Shown here piece by piece: positions 39,611 through 52,500 of a DNA stretch of 64,000 bases. The notes under the pieces were generated by a model. It was not told the DNA's origin, ran no database searches, and saw only the letters and a list, made by a program, of their open reading frames with translations. Source of the DNA: Holacanthus passer (taxonomy: Eukaryota; Chordata; Actinopteri; Pomacanthidae); NCBI GenBank assembly GCA_025331565.1, contig JAFREQ010000012.1:7926501-7990500 (forward strand), given 5' to 3'. The translations under genes were made by a program, and so were the position numbers. Position 1 is the stretch's first letter, and each line of letters begins with the position of its first letter.

Positions 39611-42600
39611 CAAAAAAAAAGAAGGAATCCTGTATCATAAGAAAGATTTATTCCTTATAAAAGTATACTAGACCACTGTCTCTCTCCTCCTTCTTCCTCT
39701 CTCACACACACACACACACACACACGTTTTTACACATTGTCATGGGACCTAAGGATACAGATGGAGACCCACATGGAAGGGGACGAGGATCCGACGTGAG
39801 AGCAAGAGACACATTTTGGAGGAAGCGAAGCACAGATAAAGAACAAGTTATCTTTGCAGGTGTGAGTTAATCAACACAGATTAGTGCGGCGAACAGACAC
39901 CTGCAGACTGTGATCCGTGCACGTGCGGCGTGCGTGCTGAGGGGTGTGGTCTCAAAGGGGTATCTTGGGACTCGGGGAAAGATCTGGAAGAGGTAGAGAT
40001 ATCTAGTCGTGAAACATAATACCTCGCCTGCATCATCGATCAATACACACACACAAGGCTAAGCTAATCTTTCACGGCAAACACAGAATCCTTAGGAGAG
40101 AGCTCGACCTCCTGAAGGTGAGGTTTAATTCCTTCATTCAGATCTGAATATCCACTGACTGATAAGCTACTCTGTGTGTTATCACCTGTTGTTTTTCTTC
40201 ATCGGCCTCTCCCAAGCGTTACAGCCTTTTCCAGACATACCTGTGGTAAGCGGCACAGCAGCTTACAATCACTATTACACAACAGTGGCCACTGTGGAAA
40301 GTGAACACCTGCACAAAAATGTCCTCACTGTTGATACAAGAAGAAAAACAGACTGTAACATATACAGAGGAGAAGAATAGAAAACGTAAATCTTGTCAGA
40401 ATGACATATTACGGCCGAGTCGGAGTTGTTGTGATGTGATAAACTGTTTTTGAGGGAGGACCGCCGTCACAAACAGCAAAGCCCTCGACATTCCACTTGG
40501 CTACCAACTGTGCCGAAGTAGCTAATGATTAACTCTTATGAAGGGAGTGTTTGAATGACTAATCCCTTTCTCCCTGCAAAACCTGCGCTGCCTGCCCCGG
40601 CCGTACGTGTACATCATCATACACGTATATTTCATTGCATAACCTGGGCCGGCTGGCACACATGGGCGCGGGCCAGCCGGCCACACTAACACACATACAC
40701 GACAGGCTCTCGCTCCCTGGCAAACACAAGGAAACTCTATCTGCATTTGAAGGGGCAGCCAACACACTGGCCTGGGCGAGAGGCTGAGTCGAGGCCATGA
40801 GGCAACACACACACACACACACACACTGACCGAAATAATACACAACACACAATAACAGATATATTAACAATACATTACAGTACAACTGAGCTGATGCAAT
40901 AAAGTTATTAGGCTAGTGGGGCATTTGTGGAGTTGCCAGGCTGGCACTCCTGGCCTCCATTTTGCGTTGTGTGTGTCTGTGCAAGTGTGTACCCAAGGTC
41001 TTGTTCCTGGTTCACTCTGGTCTCCCTGCACTACAGTGGGTCTATTCTTCTCGGGTGCTTCAGAGAACAGGATTAATGACCAGCAGCAGGGACATGAAAA
41101 GGTTGTGTCCACCAGCCACCAGGATTTTACGGCCTGGGTGTGTGTCACTGTGTGTGTGTGAGTGTGTGTGTGTGTGTGCGTCTTTTACTTGTAGTAGACG
41201 AACAACAATGCCATCTTTCTTACATGCTTCCTCGAAGAAAACAAAACTTAAACATGCTCATACATGCCATTTAATACTTTGTGTCATCTGTCAAGCCAAC
41301 AGTCAGGTATGAAGCAGAACACACTCGGGCATCACAACATGCTCTCGCTCTGCAGATCATCCCCTGATCCTTTGCTCCAGTGTGTCCGCGTTTATCAGAG
41401 CTTGTTATCTGTAGGAGGTGTGTCTGAAGGTCTGAGCAGGAACTCTGCCGACCCTCGGCATGCCGATGGCATTTCATGCATTTAAATCAGCACGTCGCCA
41501 CCTGCGAGGCTGATGACTCAGTGTGTCAGATATGAGGTGGAGAGGGCTGAGCGGTGAGTGTGTGTGAAAGTAATGATATATACTGTGGAAGGTGTTGATG
41601 GTTCTGTGTTAATTGGCAGAAAACTGCCCTTTTACCATGTGGAGTGTTACTTGTGCCAGGGGGAAATACAGACACACACAGACCTGCCTGACTAACTGAC
41701 TGAGGTCTCCTGTAATCGGCGTCAGTGCTGACAGAGAGATACGTTTCTCTTTTGTTGTACCTGAACAAACTCATTGTGCAAGTCTACAGCGACGATGAAT
41801 ACCAAAGCCTTCTGTAATAGATTGGCTGCTGAACTGTTGACTGGTATGAAAACAGGTTCTACAGCTATACTGATAATAACACATCCACTTCCAGCCTTTA
41901 AAACATAGTAATTATTCTTAACAAGCCACCTTCTAACATTTCAGCCAAGTTACAATGGTATAAAAACATCAAAGCAACTCGCAGCTTTTATCCCTATCCA
42001 TGTTGAAACCATAAATGGCAGTAATCCCTGAAGCTCAGATTTTTTTTCAGCGATCAAATGCTTCACAATGTCAAACAATCTTGGAAATTTGCAAGGAAAT
42101 GGAGCAGCGCTCTCCTTGGGTGCCTGCTGAGCTAGCGCCTTTCTTCAGCCAGCACCACAAGTGGTCTTGATCCAGGCCAGAGTGGAGCACTGTAAGGCTG
42201 CCACTTTGTGCTGATTCAATAAGAAATAATTGCATATTGGCCTCTCTCCACTCATCCCCCCTTTCACCACCATGGTCTGACACTTTACTGTATTTCTGTG
42301 CTGTAAGTTACAGTACAGACCCAGAGCGAGGGGAAGGACACTGCAGCATTGTGTTAGTGTGTTTTTGAACATCCACATTCTTTAGGACTGTATGGGGAGC
42401 TGCACTGAACCTCGGCTGATATGAAAAAAAAGTAGTTCTCAGCGCCACAACCACCGTGGTCTTCATCTACAGAGAGCAACACACTTCAGTCTATCCTTAC
42501 ATCACTTCCTGCAAAACTGGCACCAGTGACAGTAAAAGTGCAACGACTTTGCCTTGTGTCAAAACTTCTTATCTGTCTGATTTCTTCACCTGATCTAACT

Positions 42601-43427
42601 TTCTTTTACATCAATGAGATCACACAGATACATAGATAAATAGATATTACAAACGATAAATACTAAATACTCATCCTATTACTTGTTCAGCAAGTAGATG
42701 GGGGAATATATGGTGTGTGAGTAAACTATTTTGCATATTAAAACATGTCAGACAACAGTCATTCATTGTGTTGGCTTCCAAATCTGATACTATACTGTCA
42801 TTACCCTGCTGTGTAAAGGTGAACCCTGTGTGTGAAACAGCCTGAATAATGGAGGTTGAACAGCCTCCAAAATAAACCTGCTCTGGTCAACTTAACCCAT
42901 CTATCATATAACAGCAGATCAACTGGGTCCAACAGCATGATGTCATCCCTTAAAAATCTGCCAAGTGTAGGTGTGGAGCCCCACTAAGAGTGAGTTCACA
43001 GGCCTGGCGCTCAACTTCAGAGCACTCACTGTTGCTCTTTCTTATGGAGGACAAACGGAGTGAATGGAGGTATAACCTGCATATGTTGTCAGCTGTCTGT
43101 GTGTGTGTGTGCCTGCGTGTGTGTGTGTGTGTGTGCAGCGCCCCCGCCGCTACTTCAGCCAAAGCTGCTGTAGTTTAGACCGAGACTGTCTCCTAAAAAA
43201 TCTCAGATGTGAGAGCTGCTGGGTCCCATCCTCAGCCTTTAATCCCACCACCTCTCACCACAAACACGATCCTAACAATCTCAACTTGATGCCACTCTCT
43301 CTCTCTCTCTCTCTCTCCCTCCATGTGTCTCCCACGGGTGGGATCCTGCGCACAACTTGGCACCACATCCCTCCCCCAGCGATGACAGCTAACAAGTCAC
43401 ACAAACATGCAAGAACACCGTATTTAC

Positions 43428-43800
43428 CAGCTTGCTACAGGGCGAGCTCTGCAGCCATTTATCCCGTGCTGAAAGGGCCACAAGTCCGCATTTCCTGGAT
43501 GGCGACGCGCCGGATGGAGCTGCTCTCTGTGGCCGCGTTCCTGCGCGCGGAGAGCCGCGAGGACTCGGGCTGCTTCCCACTGTTGTGTCGGAGCGGACAG
43601 CGATGCCACATTCAGCTGATCGCCACAACAAAACAACATCTCGCCCTACGCAAAAAAAAAAAAAACGCACTCGGCGGCTCCGCACCACCCCGCACGGCAG
43701 GTCCGCTGCGCACCGCCCCCCTGCGCCTCAGCCTCCAACCAGTGGGCCGGCCCGCCTCGTGCATAGTAATGAGGTGGCGCGGGCTGCCATTGGTGGAGGA
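43428..43800 (-). promoter_or_regulatory. hivep3: CpG island, candidate hivep3 promoter and exon 1
   Basis: This is the densest CpG cluster in the window, with many CGCG and CGG steps around 43500-43780. Read on the minus strand it has CCAAT (43793-43789), then a GGGGGCGG GC box (43720-43713), then about 280 nt of GC-rich sequence ending in AAGCTG|GTAAAT, a possible exon-1 donor at 43428. Orientation and position would suit the hivep3 5' end, 29 kb upstream of its coding exon. No transcript evidence is available, and a plus-strand start is not excluded. Confidence 0.45.
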
Positions 43801-43913
43801 GAGGCAGTTCCTGGTTAATGCTATTAATTCTAATTAGCTCGTAAAGGAGAGTTTCTGGAGGTTGATTGGGGTGATGATGCCCCCACTGATCTGGTTCACA
43901 TTCAGCAGTGTCT

Positions 43914-43953
<40 letters not shown>

Positions 43954-46900
43954 TGCTGCTGCACCACAAGAATAAAGTGATGCTGACATGGCATCACACA
44001 CAAGAGAGATATAATGGAGGTCAGGATCTGAGGCCACAAATCAATTAGCTTCTCCTGGATGGCTGTTTGAACTGTCCAAGGGTCACAGTCTGCAGTCCTT
44101 TAGCTCTTCCAGCTGATCGGGTGACCCTGTCTGTCTGACCTCATACCTGACCAGGCGTGTGTATGTGTGTGTGTGTGTGTGTGTGTATGTGTGTGTGTGG
44201 GGGGGTAGATGAGGGTCAGATCAGATGCAGTGAAAGGGCACCGAGGGAGGCAGACCAAGTGGCTGCGACTGCTCCACGCTTTGGTACCCTGGAGATCAAA
44301 TGTGCTCTCAAAGGCCAGTGTGGACATCAGAGCACACAGGTGGTGATGACACTGGCAGCACAAATCACATTTTCACATCGCCGCCATGGTGCACAGGTAG
44401 TGAGTGGAGGTGCTGCTTGCATATCACATCAAAGACAACACAACAACAGCTGAACTGTGTGTTTCCTCATGTGTAGTGCAGGAGAAAGTGGTGCAGAATA
44501 AGAAACACCTAGTACTCTGCATGCGAGCGTACAGTCAGTCCTGCTCCTTTTTTGTCTCATATTTTCAGAGCTGTCGATGCATCTGCATCCAGCACGCTAA
44601 CTCTTTGTTCCCGGTGTTGAGAAGAGCTCCGCAGCAAAGAGGAAAGGGAAGGGAAAGTGGGAGGGAGGGAGGGGAGGTGGGGAGAGGTGTAGCAAAAAGA
44701 GGAGAGCAGAGAAAGACAGTGGGAGGAAGTGAGAGACAGAGCAGGAGACGGTGGAAGGAGTGCAGGGACACGCTGTGGTGTGAGCGCTCCGTACTGCTAC
44801 AATATGACTCTGACAGGCTTATGTAACCAGACTGGCCTGGCATTTGGCTCACAGCAGACGCCGGCTGCACTGACTGTTATATAACTGCATTAGCTGCTCC
44901 TCTGAGCCGGGGGAGAGCATGCGCACAGGAGAAGCCCCGCACACACACACACACAAACACACTCAGACTTTCAGACTTTTCGACTTCCAGCTCAGGACAG
45001 AGTGACTGCTACGCACTGCGGCCAGAGTGAGAGGATGAAAGCAATGAAAGAAAATGAGAAAAAGCCCTGAAAGTCCAGTGGAAGCGATTCATCAGAGACG
45101 AGCAGATCTTTTGGTGGCTGCTTTTTACACACTGATGCAATGACAGGCATCAGTGTCTTCAGTTCCCATCATCCAGCAACAAGTCTCCCATCCTGAAAAG
45201 CCTAATTGGGGCTTAATGTTGGGTAAATGTTTCCAGTGCACATGCAGTATGCCAGCAGGGCTTAAACTCAATTAGCTCCCCTGCACGCAGCACATAATTT
45301 AATGGGTCTGGATCCCACTCTTAAAACCCAATTACACCTCAGACAGGCATTTCCAGTCATTCTGTCAAAGAGGTGGTCAGGGATGTGCAATCCTCTCACA
45401 AAACAATGCTCATCCAAATCAGCATGAGGAGCAGTTCATTTATTGTAGTAATAAAACACTGAAGCAAAGCTGGAATCATATGATGATCTGTGTTTCACTG
45501 CAGAGAATGACCTTATCCTTGACAAGCGAATGCAAAACGCAGCTAAACGCTGACATTTCCAAACTAATGTGGGAAAAGGGAAGTGAAGATTAAGGTCAGG
45601 GATAACACTGCAAGTGATAACCACCGTTTCAGTCAATCTGCAATTAAAAATCCCAGGATGTCTAACCAAGCATGGCTGCAGAGCTGCACTAAGTGGTTCA
45701 TAATCAGCCCATTACAGCCTCTGATCTCTTATTACTGCGACAAATTGCATCTGATGATAACAGCGGAAATGAAGGTGGGATTTATGACACCAGAGCCAAT
45801 GGCCAAAGACGGAGATTGTCTTAAATCTGTCCTAGGAGAAAATTCGACTTCACATTTGTACACCTGATGATAACAGGGGAAATAAAAGTGCGATTTATGA
45901 CACTTAGCTAATTTGTTCTGAGATGTTGTTGGCTGTGTTCAGAGGCTGTTAAATTTCAGATGAGGCTAATGGAAGAGTATAGCGCAAAGAGTTCTTTAGT
46001 CTCATGAAACTAAGTCTGGTGCTTTCATACTATAAATGCTTCAATCACTGAAAGAGAAATGAAATGGCAAGAGTAAGTTTACAAAAGCCAGGGCAGTTCT
46101 TTAAAGAGTAAAGAGTGAGATTATGTTAAGACTTTCAAGAGCAATATAAATGAAACCATTAAGATCAAAACACCAGAGATTTGGAGGAGATGCTGGCTGT
46201 CTGTTCCTGTTAGAGGAGTGACATCACTCGAGCGGTTTGGATGTGAGTTTACTACAACGTCTGTGCATTCGGCGACGATGATTGCACAAGGCTCGCCCCC
46301 CCTCTGTGCGTCTGACCCGTGAAGTGAAGCCATGTGTCAGGCCCAGTGTGCAGTGCAGAGAGACAAGACAGGACTTCCACTCTGCAAGACATTGACACAA
46401 TATCCAAGCTTCAAGACAGGTCCGGTGCAGGAAACGTAACTTTTTCATTGTGTTTTTTGCTCTGGTTTTTGCACATTTTTTTCTTTTAATTAAAGCTTGT
46501 TGAGGAACCACATACTAACTAATTACATCATTATAATTTTCTGCAGGCCTATAACCTCATTCTGGATGTGCTGTCATTGCTGCAGCAGCTGCTTGATGTT
46601 GATGTGGGTTTTGAATCATATTTTAAATTTGTTTCATGGTCCTAATTACAATTTTTAAACATCTTGTATTTATGTTCACTGATATGCTGACTATGCTTAG
46701 ACACACTGGTACCGCCATGTTTTTCCATTTGCACATCAATGTGTATTTGCACTTTGTCTCCCCCACTTCTGATACAATTCCTGTTTCAACCCCTGCAATC
46801 TGCATTTTGAACACTGTGCACTGTTTTTTTTTAATACTTTGACTTTTCGCTGCAGCCTCATAGTTTTTTATGTTTACAATTATGTGCTGTCGTCCTCCCT

Positions 46901-47934
46901 ACAGTGTTGGGCAACGTCTTTGTTCCTTCCACTGCACATAAAGGAAATTCATTGTCACAACCAAACCTGTGACACAATCCATCAAGTCAGGATTGTCATG
47001 GATAGGCTGAGCAAGGGGTGGTGTTGTGGGAGGGTGGAAGTCGACAGGAGGTAGTGTGTCCTGAACAGTTCCAAACAGTGCCAACTGGATTGAGTGACTG
47101 TAGCAGCCAAAACCAACAGGCCCCGTCTGCCAGCCAGGCGAGAAGGAAATAACACAGCAGAGGCTGCGAGCACTGGCACACACTGCCCCGTCTCTGTACC
47201 AGCACAAGGGGACGGGTCAGACGCGTTTACAGCTTCAAATTTACAGTTCGGCAAAAGGGATGAAGTCTTTTATCTTAGTTATAATTATTTGCTGGATAAA
47301 CAAAATCATGTGCCTTCAATTTGGCTTCAGGCATCTGCCACAGGAAGCTAACTGGCAGAGCAAACACTCAGCAAAGGGTCAAAGACTTAGTGGCTGATGT
47401 GAATGTGAAACGGTGTCAGAGTTTAGGCAGCAAACAGGGAAACACAGCAGTGGGCATGTCAGACTATCAGATATAAATTGCACAATGTGTCAAGCATATG
47501 ATTTGCTTGTTTCAAAGCGTCATCTATACATGAAGAACAGTAGAGGACAGGCTGCTTATTAGCCCCTCCTTGTGGCCCCAACTCTGTTACCTTATGACCT
47601 AAATCTAAAGGGTGAGGTAGAGAAGGAAAGTGCATCACACTACTTGAACACTGGCGAGATTGAGTATGTAAGCTATAACATCCATGAAGCACCTAAATCA
47701 CACTACATGATAACATATTTATTACCTTACCAGTAATTATTGTGTCTTAGTAAATTAAGGTAAAAATATAATCAAGCACAACCAATAACATGGTCATGCT
47801 TTTATCAGATATTTTGTAGTTGTAGTTACATTTCTTTTTCACAGTACACTGAAAAAGGTAATTTTACTCAATGTATTTTTCATTGGACAAGGCTGTGAAG
47901 CTTCTATTGAGGCTCCATCAAGACAAAGAGTGAG
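43801..47934. other. Spacer between hivep3 5' end and serinc2 3' end
   Basis: No gene is recognised. It holds CA (43919-43950) and TG (44155-44196) microsatellites, a GA-rich patch (44640-44770), a duplicated 40-bp segment at 45751 and 45864, and a stretch at about 46620-46945 that resembles a LINE-type 3' UTR but cannot be assigned. Confidence 0.55.
45751..45903. repeat. Duplicated 40-bp segment, 113 bp apart
   Basis: CTGATGATAACAGCGGAAAT and its continuation to ATTTATGACAC (45751-45790) recur at 45864-45903 with four differences in 40 bases. Little of the intervening sequence is shared. Confidence 0.8.
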
Positions 47935-49540
47935 TGGCAGATTTCCATCTTTATTAAAAACAGTGCTTATACATTAAATACAATGTTAATTCCTGTCAAA
48001 CACCTTTGCCTTAAGGCATGCAATGAGCACAATGTAAGGCAAGGCATAATAAGCACACGTCAGCATTAGTGATAACTTCCTTTTGAAACGCAGGACTACA
48101 AAAAGGCACTTAATAGTGTTTTGAAATATTAAATGTTATGACCTAAATATGGCAATTCTGCATAAACAATCTCCTTAGTTAGGTGATAATGGTAACATGC
48201 GCAATACATTTGACAAGTCTGATAAATAACGATAATTAAAAAAAGGTTCCAATTTATCACAATACTTGGAAAAAACTCCATTCACAATACCCATATGCAG
48301 CCAGAAAAACAGGCAATGTGATTCATATGTGTGGGCAGTGAAATATTTGAAAAGAACATAGACAAAAGATAACATTTTCAGGATTGTACCAAAAAACAAT
48401 TTTTTTCACAGGTACAAAATATTCTGGTCTTATTTTAACTCATTCCATTCATATTGAAATTGAGGTAACTACTATATAATGCATAAAATTACTGTACCAC
48501 CATCACAACCATCAACATACTATGAAAGTCAATACCATTTAACAGCAATTTACCAGTACTGAAATGCATCATTATTGTTTTGTACACTGCGACAATTACA
48601 CATCCCCTTCTTCTGGACTAAAATGCTCTGTAACAATCTGGATATAATGGCATTTGTGAGAGCACAGGTAGTGTGGAGTTCATGCTATCACCACCTGAAC
48701 TGTACCGCTGGCACGTCGCGTGATGCTGACTGCTATGGATCAATACGTGTCTCCCTGCTGCTAACAGGCTGCCATACCGGTACAGACTCTTGCCTGTGGC
48801 CATACAAGGCCGAACACAGTCAGACTTGGAGAGGCATAGCACCGGAGATAAATGACCACAGGTTGGAGCAGACGAGGAAGAGCTGAGATCAGCCCGGTGG
48901 TCTATTAGGACTCTGGCTCAAGGTGTAATGACGTGGATTTGCATACAGCCTAGCAGCAAAAGGGAAGCCCTGTTATGATCTGTAGGGTGTGTCATATTAG
49001 TCTTATCTAACTTTCACACTCACCTCACTCTGGGGCTCCTGAGGAGGGATCTCCTCATTGCCCCCAGCACCAAAACAGACCAGCTAATCAGGGGGATTCC
49101 AGACCTGACCAATCAGAGAAGGCTGACGTCACAGGTCTTTAAAGGGGAATCTGTAACTGAAAGGTCTGAGGTATTGAGAAAGTGCCTTGAGTCTTTGTGA
49201 TAGTTCAGTAAGTAAAACTCAGCAAAAAGATAATGGAGTTCATACGGTCCTAACACAGCCACACCAGGCAGAAGGTAGGGAATTGCCTATCAGAGTGATT
49301 CATCAGCAAAAAAAAATAATTAGCCAAAACCATCATCAAACAGCCTAACTAAAAGAATTCACATAAACTTTCACATATCTTGATTATCAGACTAAACAAT
49401 CATACCGAGAGAAGTAAACAGAAACACAATAACAGCAATTAATTGAAAAAAGGAATAAAAAGAAACTAAATGTATTTTCCCATAATATCCTTCATACTGC
49501 CTAATACATGAGGCAAGACCGGCTGAAAGACTGGACGCGC
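47935..49540 (-). other. serinc2: Probable serinc2 3' UTR
   Basis: The first AATAAA downstream of the serinc2 stop on the minus strand is at 47955-47950, implying a UTR of about 1.6 kb. No other gene is seen in the interval. It includes the CCAAT/CRE module at 49109-49144. Confidence 0.45.
49109..49144. promoter_or_regulatory. CCAAT - full CRE - TTTAAA cluster
   Basis: CCAAT at 49109-49113 is followed by the palindromic CRE TGACGTCA at 49124-49131 and CTTTAAAG just downstream (about 49137-49144). The order resembles a small promoter firing on the plus strand, antisense to serinc2, within its presumed 3' UTR. Function is untested. Confidence 0.35.
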
Positions 49541-52500
49541 TCAGCTGAAATCCCTGTCAGGGAAGATGAGGGGGGCGATGAGGGTCCAGAGGTAGAGCCC
49601 GAGGCCCAGCCAGCTGGAGCTCATCTTCACCCACACAGCTGGCATACTGCTCTGCATGGCCTGGGTGGTGGTGTCTGGTCTGATGGGGGGGGGGGGACAC
49701 ACAGAGGGAAAGGTACAATTTAGTAAAAGTCAAGATAACACATGTATTTAAATTTATACTCAGATACTTTACACATATGACCCATGAATGAGAAAAACAC
49801 TGTAGTGGACGGTGACTTTTTTCTAAATTGAGCATATTTTAGAAAAGGACATTCAGTTGCTCAAAGAACAGGAGAACTTTCAGGTGAAGTAATGTGCCCT
49901 CTGGTGGCCATGCTGGAGGCCTACAATGACTGTGCAACAACTACTGAAAGTTGCTGATTTCTAAATATTTGACCTTCTCAGAAGCATCAAACATGTCTAA
50001 ATTCTTCCATGTGTGAAGAATTGTGTGTTAAAATGCTGTCAGTTTGGGTAATAAAATTGCTTATTTGTGTCTGTATCAAATACATTTATTCAATATTTTC
50101 ACAGAAGAAATTCACTTACTGGTACCAGTTGGTGAGCGTCATCATGATGTACAGAGAGGCCAAACAGAGGTGGAAGTGGAAAAAGGAGTAGTTGTAAGTG
50201 ACTCCCTCCTCTTCATTGTCCACAGCCCTGCGTATGCCGTCCTCTCCCACCACGCCCTCTCCACCTGACCCTCTGCCCTCCTCTGTCTGCATCAGCTTGT
50301 TTACCTGGGTGTTACTGGACGAGCGGATACTAGGGAGGAACAAAGAGCACCAGATTTACAAAAATATCTCATATAAAACTGGACATAAAATAGAATTTGT
50401 GATGTTCCTGGCACTGCTGAGCCTACCTGGCATAGAGAGTGCAGAAGAGGAAAATGATCAAACCAACGATGCCCTGAGCATCCCACCACTGCACCGTTCC
50501 TGGGGTGCTCTCACCAGGGGAGGGAGTGGTGCTGACGTTTGCCACCAGGCTCAACAGGCTGGGGTTACACTTTCGATCTACGACATCAGAGTATATACTC
50601 CCATTAGACATTTCATTACGCTATAATAATAGGTTCCAAAAAATGCATCATTACACTTACACATAATATCACTAAGTATCTGAATTACATCTATAAAGGG
50701 AATAATGTTTTTTCTCTTCATGAGAAATTAACTCAAAATTTGGTACTAAACTACTCAGAGATGCATTTCGCAATACATGTACAGTATATCAATAACAAAT
50801 ATCATACAACCCCGATTCCAAAATGGACACTCTCTAAAACTTAAATTAAAACAGAATGCAACCATTTGCACACAAATTGTGTTCACCGACAAGTTTTAGA
50901 AAGTGTTCCTGAGCCAATGTAGTAATATTCTTTATACAATTATGTGTTTGACAAAGTGTTGAACCTCTCTCCATCCTTGATTGTGAATGACTGAGTCTTT
51001 CCAGGATGAACCTTTCATACCCAATCATGATACTATCACCTGTTACCAATGAACCCGTTTACCTGTGGAATGATCCAAACAAGTGTTTTTGGATCAGTCC
51101 ACAACTTTCACAGTCTCTTGCTGTCACCAAATTCAGCATTCAAATTTATTTGGAATCAGGACTGTATGTGGGTAGTACAGATGCTGTTTCAGTCTGGTGT
51201 GTAAACGGATCTCAGATGCCTATTTGGAGGTAAGACTAAGCCTACATTCGCAACAAACTTGCCCATTGTTGCCATTCACTGGAAAAGGCAAATCACACGA
51301 CATGAGACGAAGAGGATGTGCCAAACTATTAGCAAAAAGCAGCTCTTTGTTTCTATAGCATGCAATGGAAAACTCACCAGTGTGATCAAAATGCTGCAGC
51401 AGGTTATCAGCAAATACATATATTGAAGAAAATAGTGAGTATGATCACAACTGAGCATGCAACCAAAAGTGACTGAGGAGAGCTGCAATTGGGGAGTGAG
51501 ACAACAGGAGACTCACTTGGATTGTTGGTCATTGCAGACCAAGTGACATACATGGTGTAGAGGGAGATGAGGGAAGCCTGGAGCAAACCAGAGTGTGGCT
51601 GGGCTTCCTGCAACAAAGCGGATAAAGATACACTGAATTAAATGGCCAAAATGTAACAACTGCAAAATGTAAACTAATGTTGCCTCGAAACAAAGGTTAA
51701 ATAAACTATTTGGATGTACTACGTATTTCCATCAAAAAACTGGTTTCTCAAATTTCACTGTCAACACTGAAACACCAAAGCAATAGAAAAACTCTATGTT
51801 CATGGCCTGTATTGACTATGTGTGTGCTCAACACAAAGCAAGACCGATATTTCCCCATTTATCCACTCCAAAGAGCCCTTTCAAAAGTTCTTGGGTTGCT
51901 TGGAAGACCAAAATGGGAAAAAGGGTTTTGCAAATATGTTTGCATTAATATGGACTTGGACTGGTCTACGTCATACCTGTATCTTTGGTAGGATGGAGAC
52001 AATGGAGACGATGACACAAAAGATAAGGTTAAGGCTGATGAAGACCTTGTGCTCTGTGCAGTCATCAGGCTGTGTGTAGTAAACGTAGAAAAGCACCACA
52101 GCAGTGATAGCCAGTGCATAGTGGAGGAATGTGAAAGACAACAGGCCTGGAAATCACATGACGACACATTAACATAAATGGTTCAAAACAACAAGTGTAA
52201 TAATGTGCTACTAACTTGGACAGCAGAGCAGATCTGTCTGATCTAATTCAAATTATATTTCAAGTGTATAATGAATTATTTGCCAAATACATAGTTCAAT
52301 ATAGTAAAGAAAGAAGTCTTTTCAAGTGAACACTGTACCTGCAAACCAGCATTTGTTGTCACTATTCTCAGCATTTTCAACCCACACCTTGTTCCAGGAG
52401 TGGGCAAAGTCGATAAGAAGAATAAGTTGGATTAGGATGAAGATGAAGGATCCAACGACTCCAAAGTAGAACCACACTGTGAAGTGGAAAGCAAACAGAC

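Larger units (their letters stand above)
22231..43427. other. Long non-coding stretch, likely hivep3 5' intron
   Basis: No ORF here has a recognisable domain or flanking exon signals. It contains microsatellites (CA 24137-24169, TG 33675-33708, CA 39703-39725, CA 40804-40827, TG 41149-41179, TG 43099-43135, CT 43298-43318), transposon-derived segments listed separately, and a purine minisatellite. Calling it intron depends on the candidate promoter at about 43.7 kb. Confidence 0.5.

Noticed and set aside
39015..39638. Minus-strand ORFs of up to 207 codons, Leu/Ser/Pro-rich
   Set aside because: They are read-outs of the CT-rich strand of a minisatellite, open in several frames at once, with no domain or splice context.
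43103..43837. Plus-strand 244-codon ORF across the CpG island
   Set aside because: It starts in a TG repeat and runs through CT repeat and GC-rich DNA. No recognisable domain or exon signals were seen; openness is explained by low stop-codon density.
46620..46945. Possible LINE 3' UTR (TTGCACTTTG ... AAAGGAAATTCATTGTCA)
   Set aside because: The resemblance is only to the general style of such tails; no coding portion or defined end could be identified.
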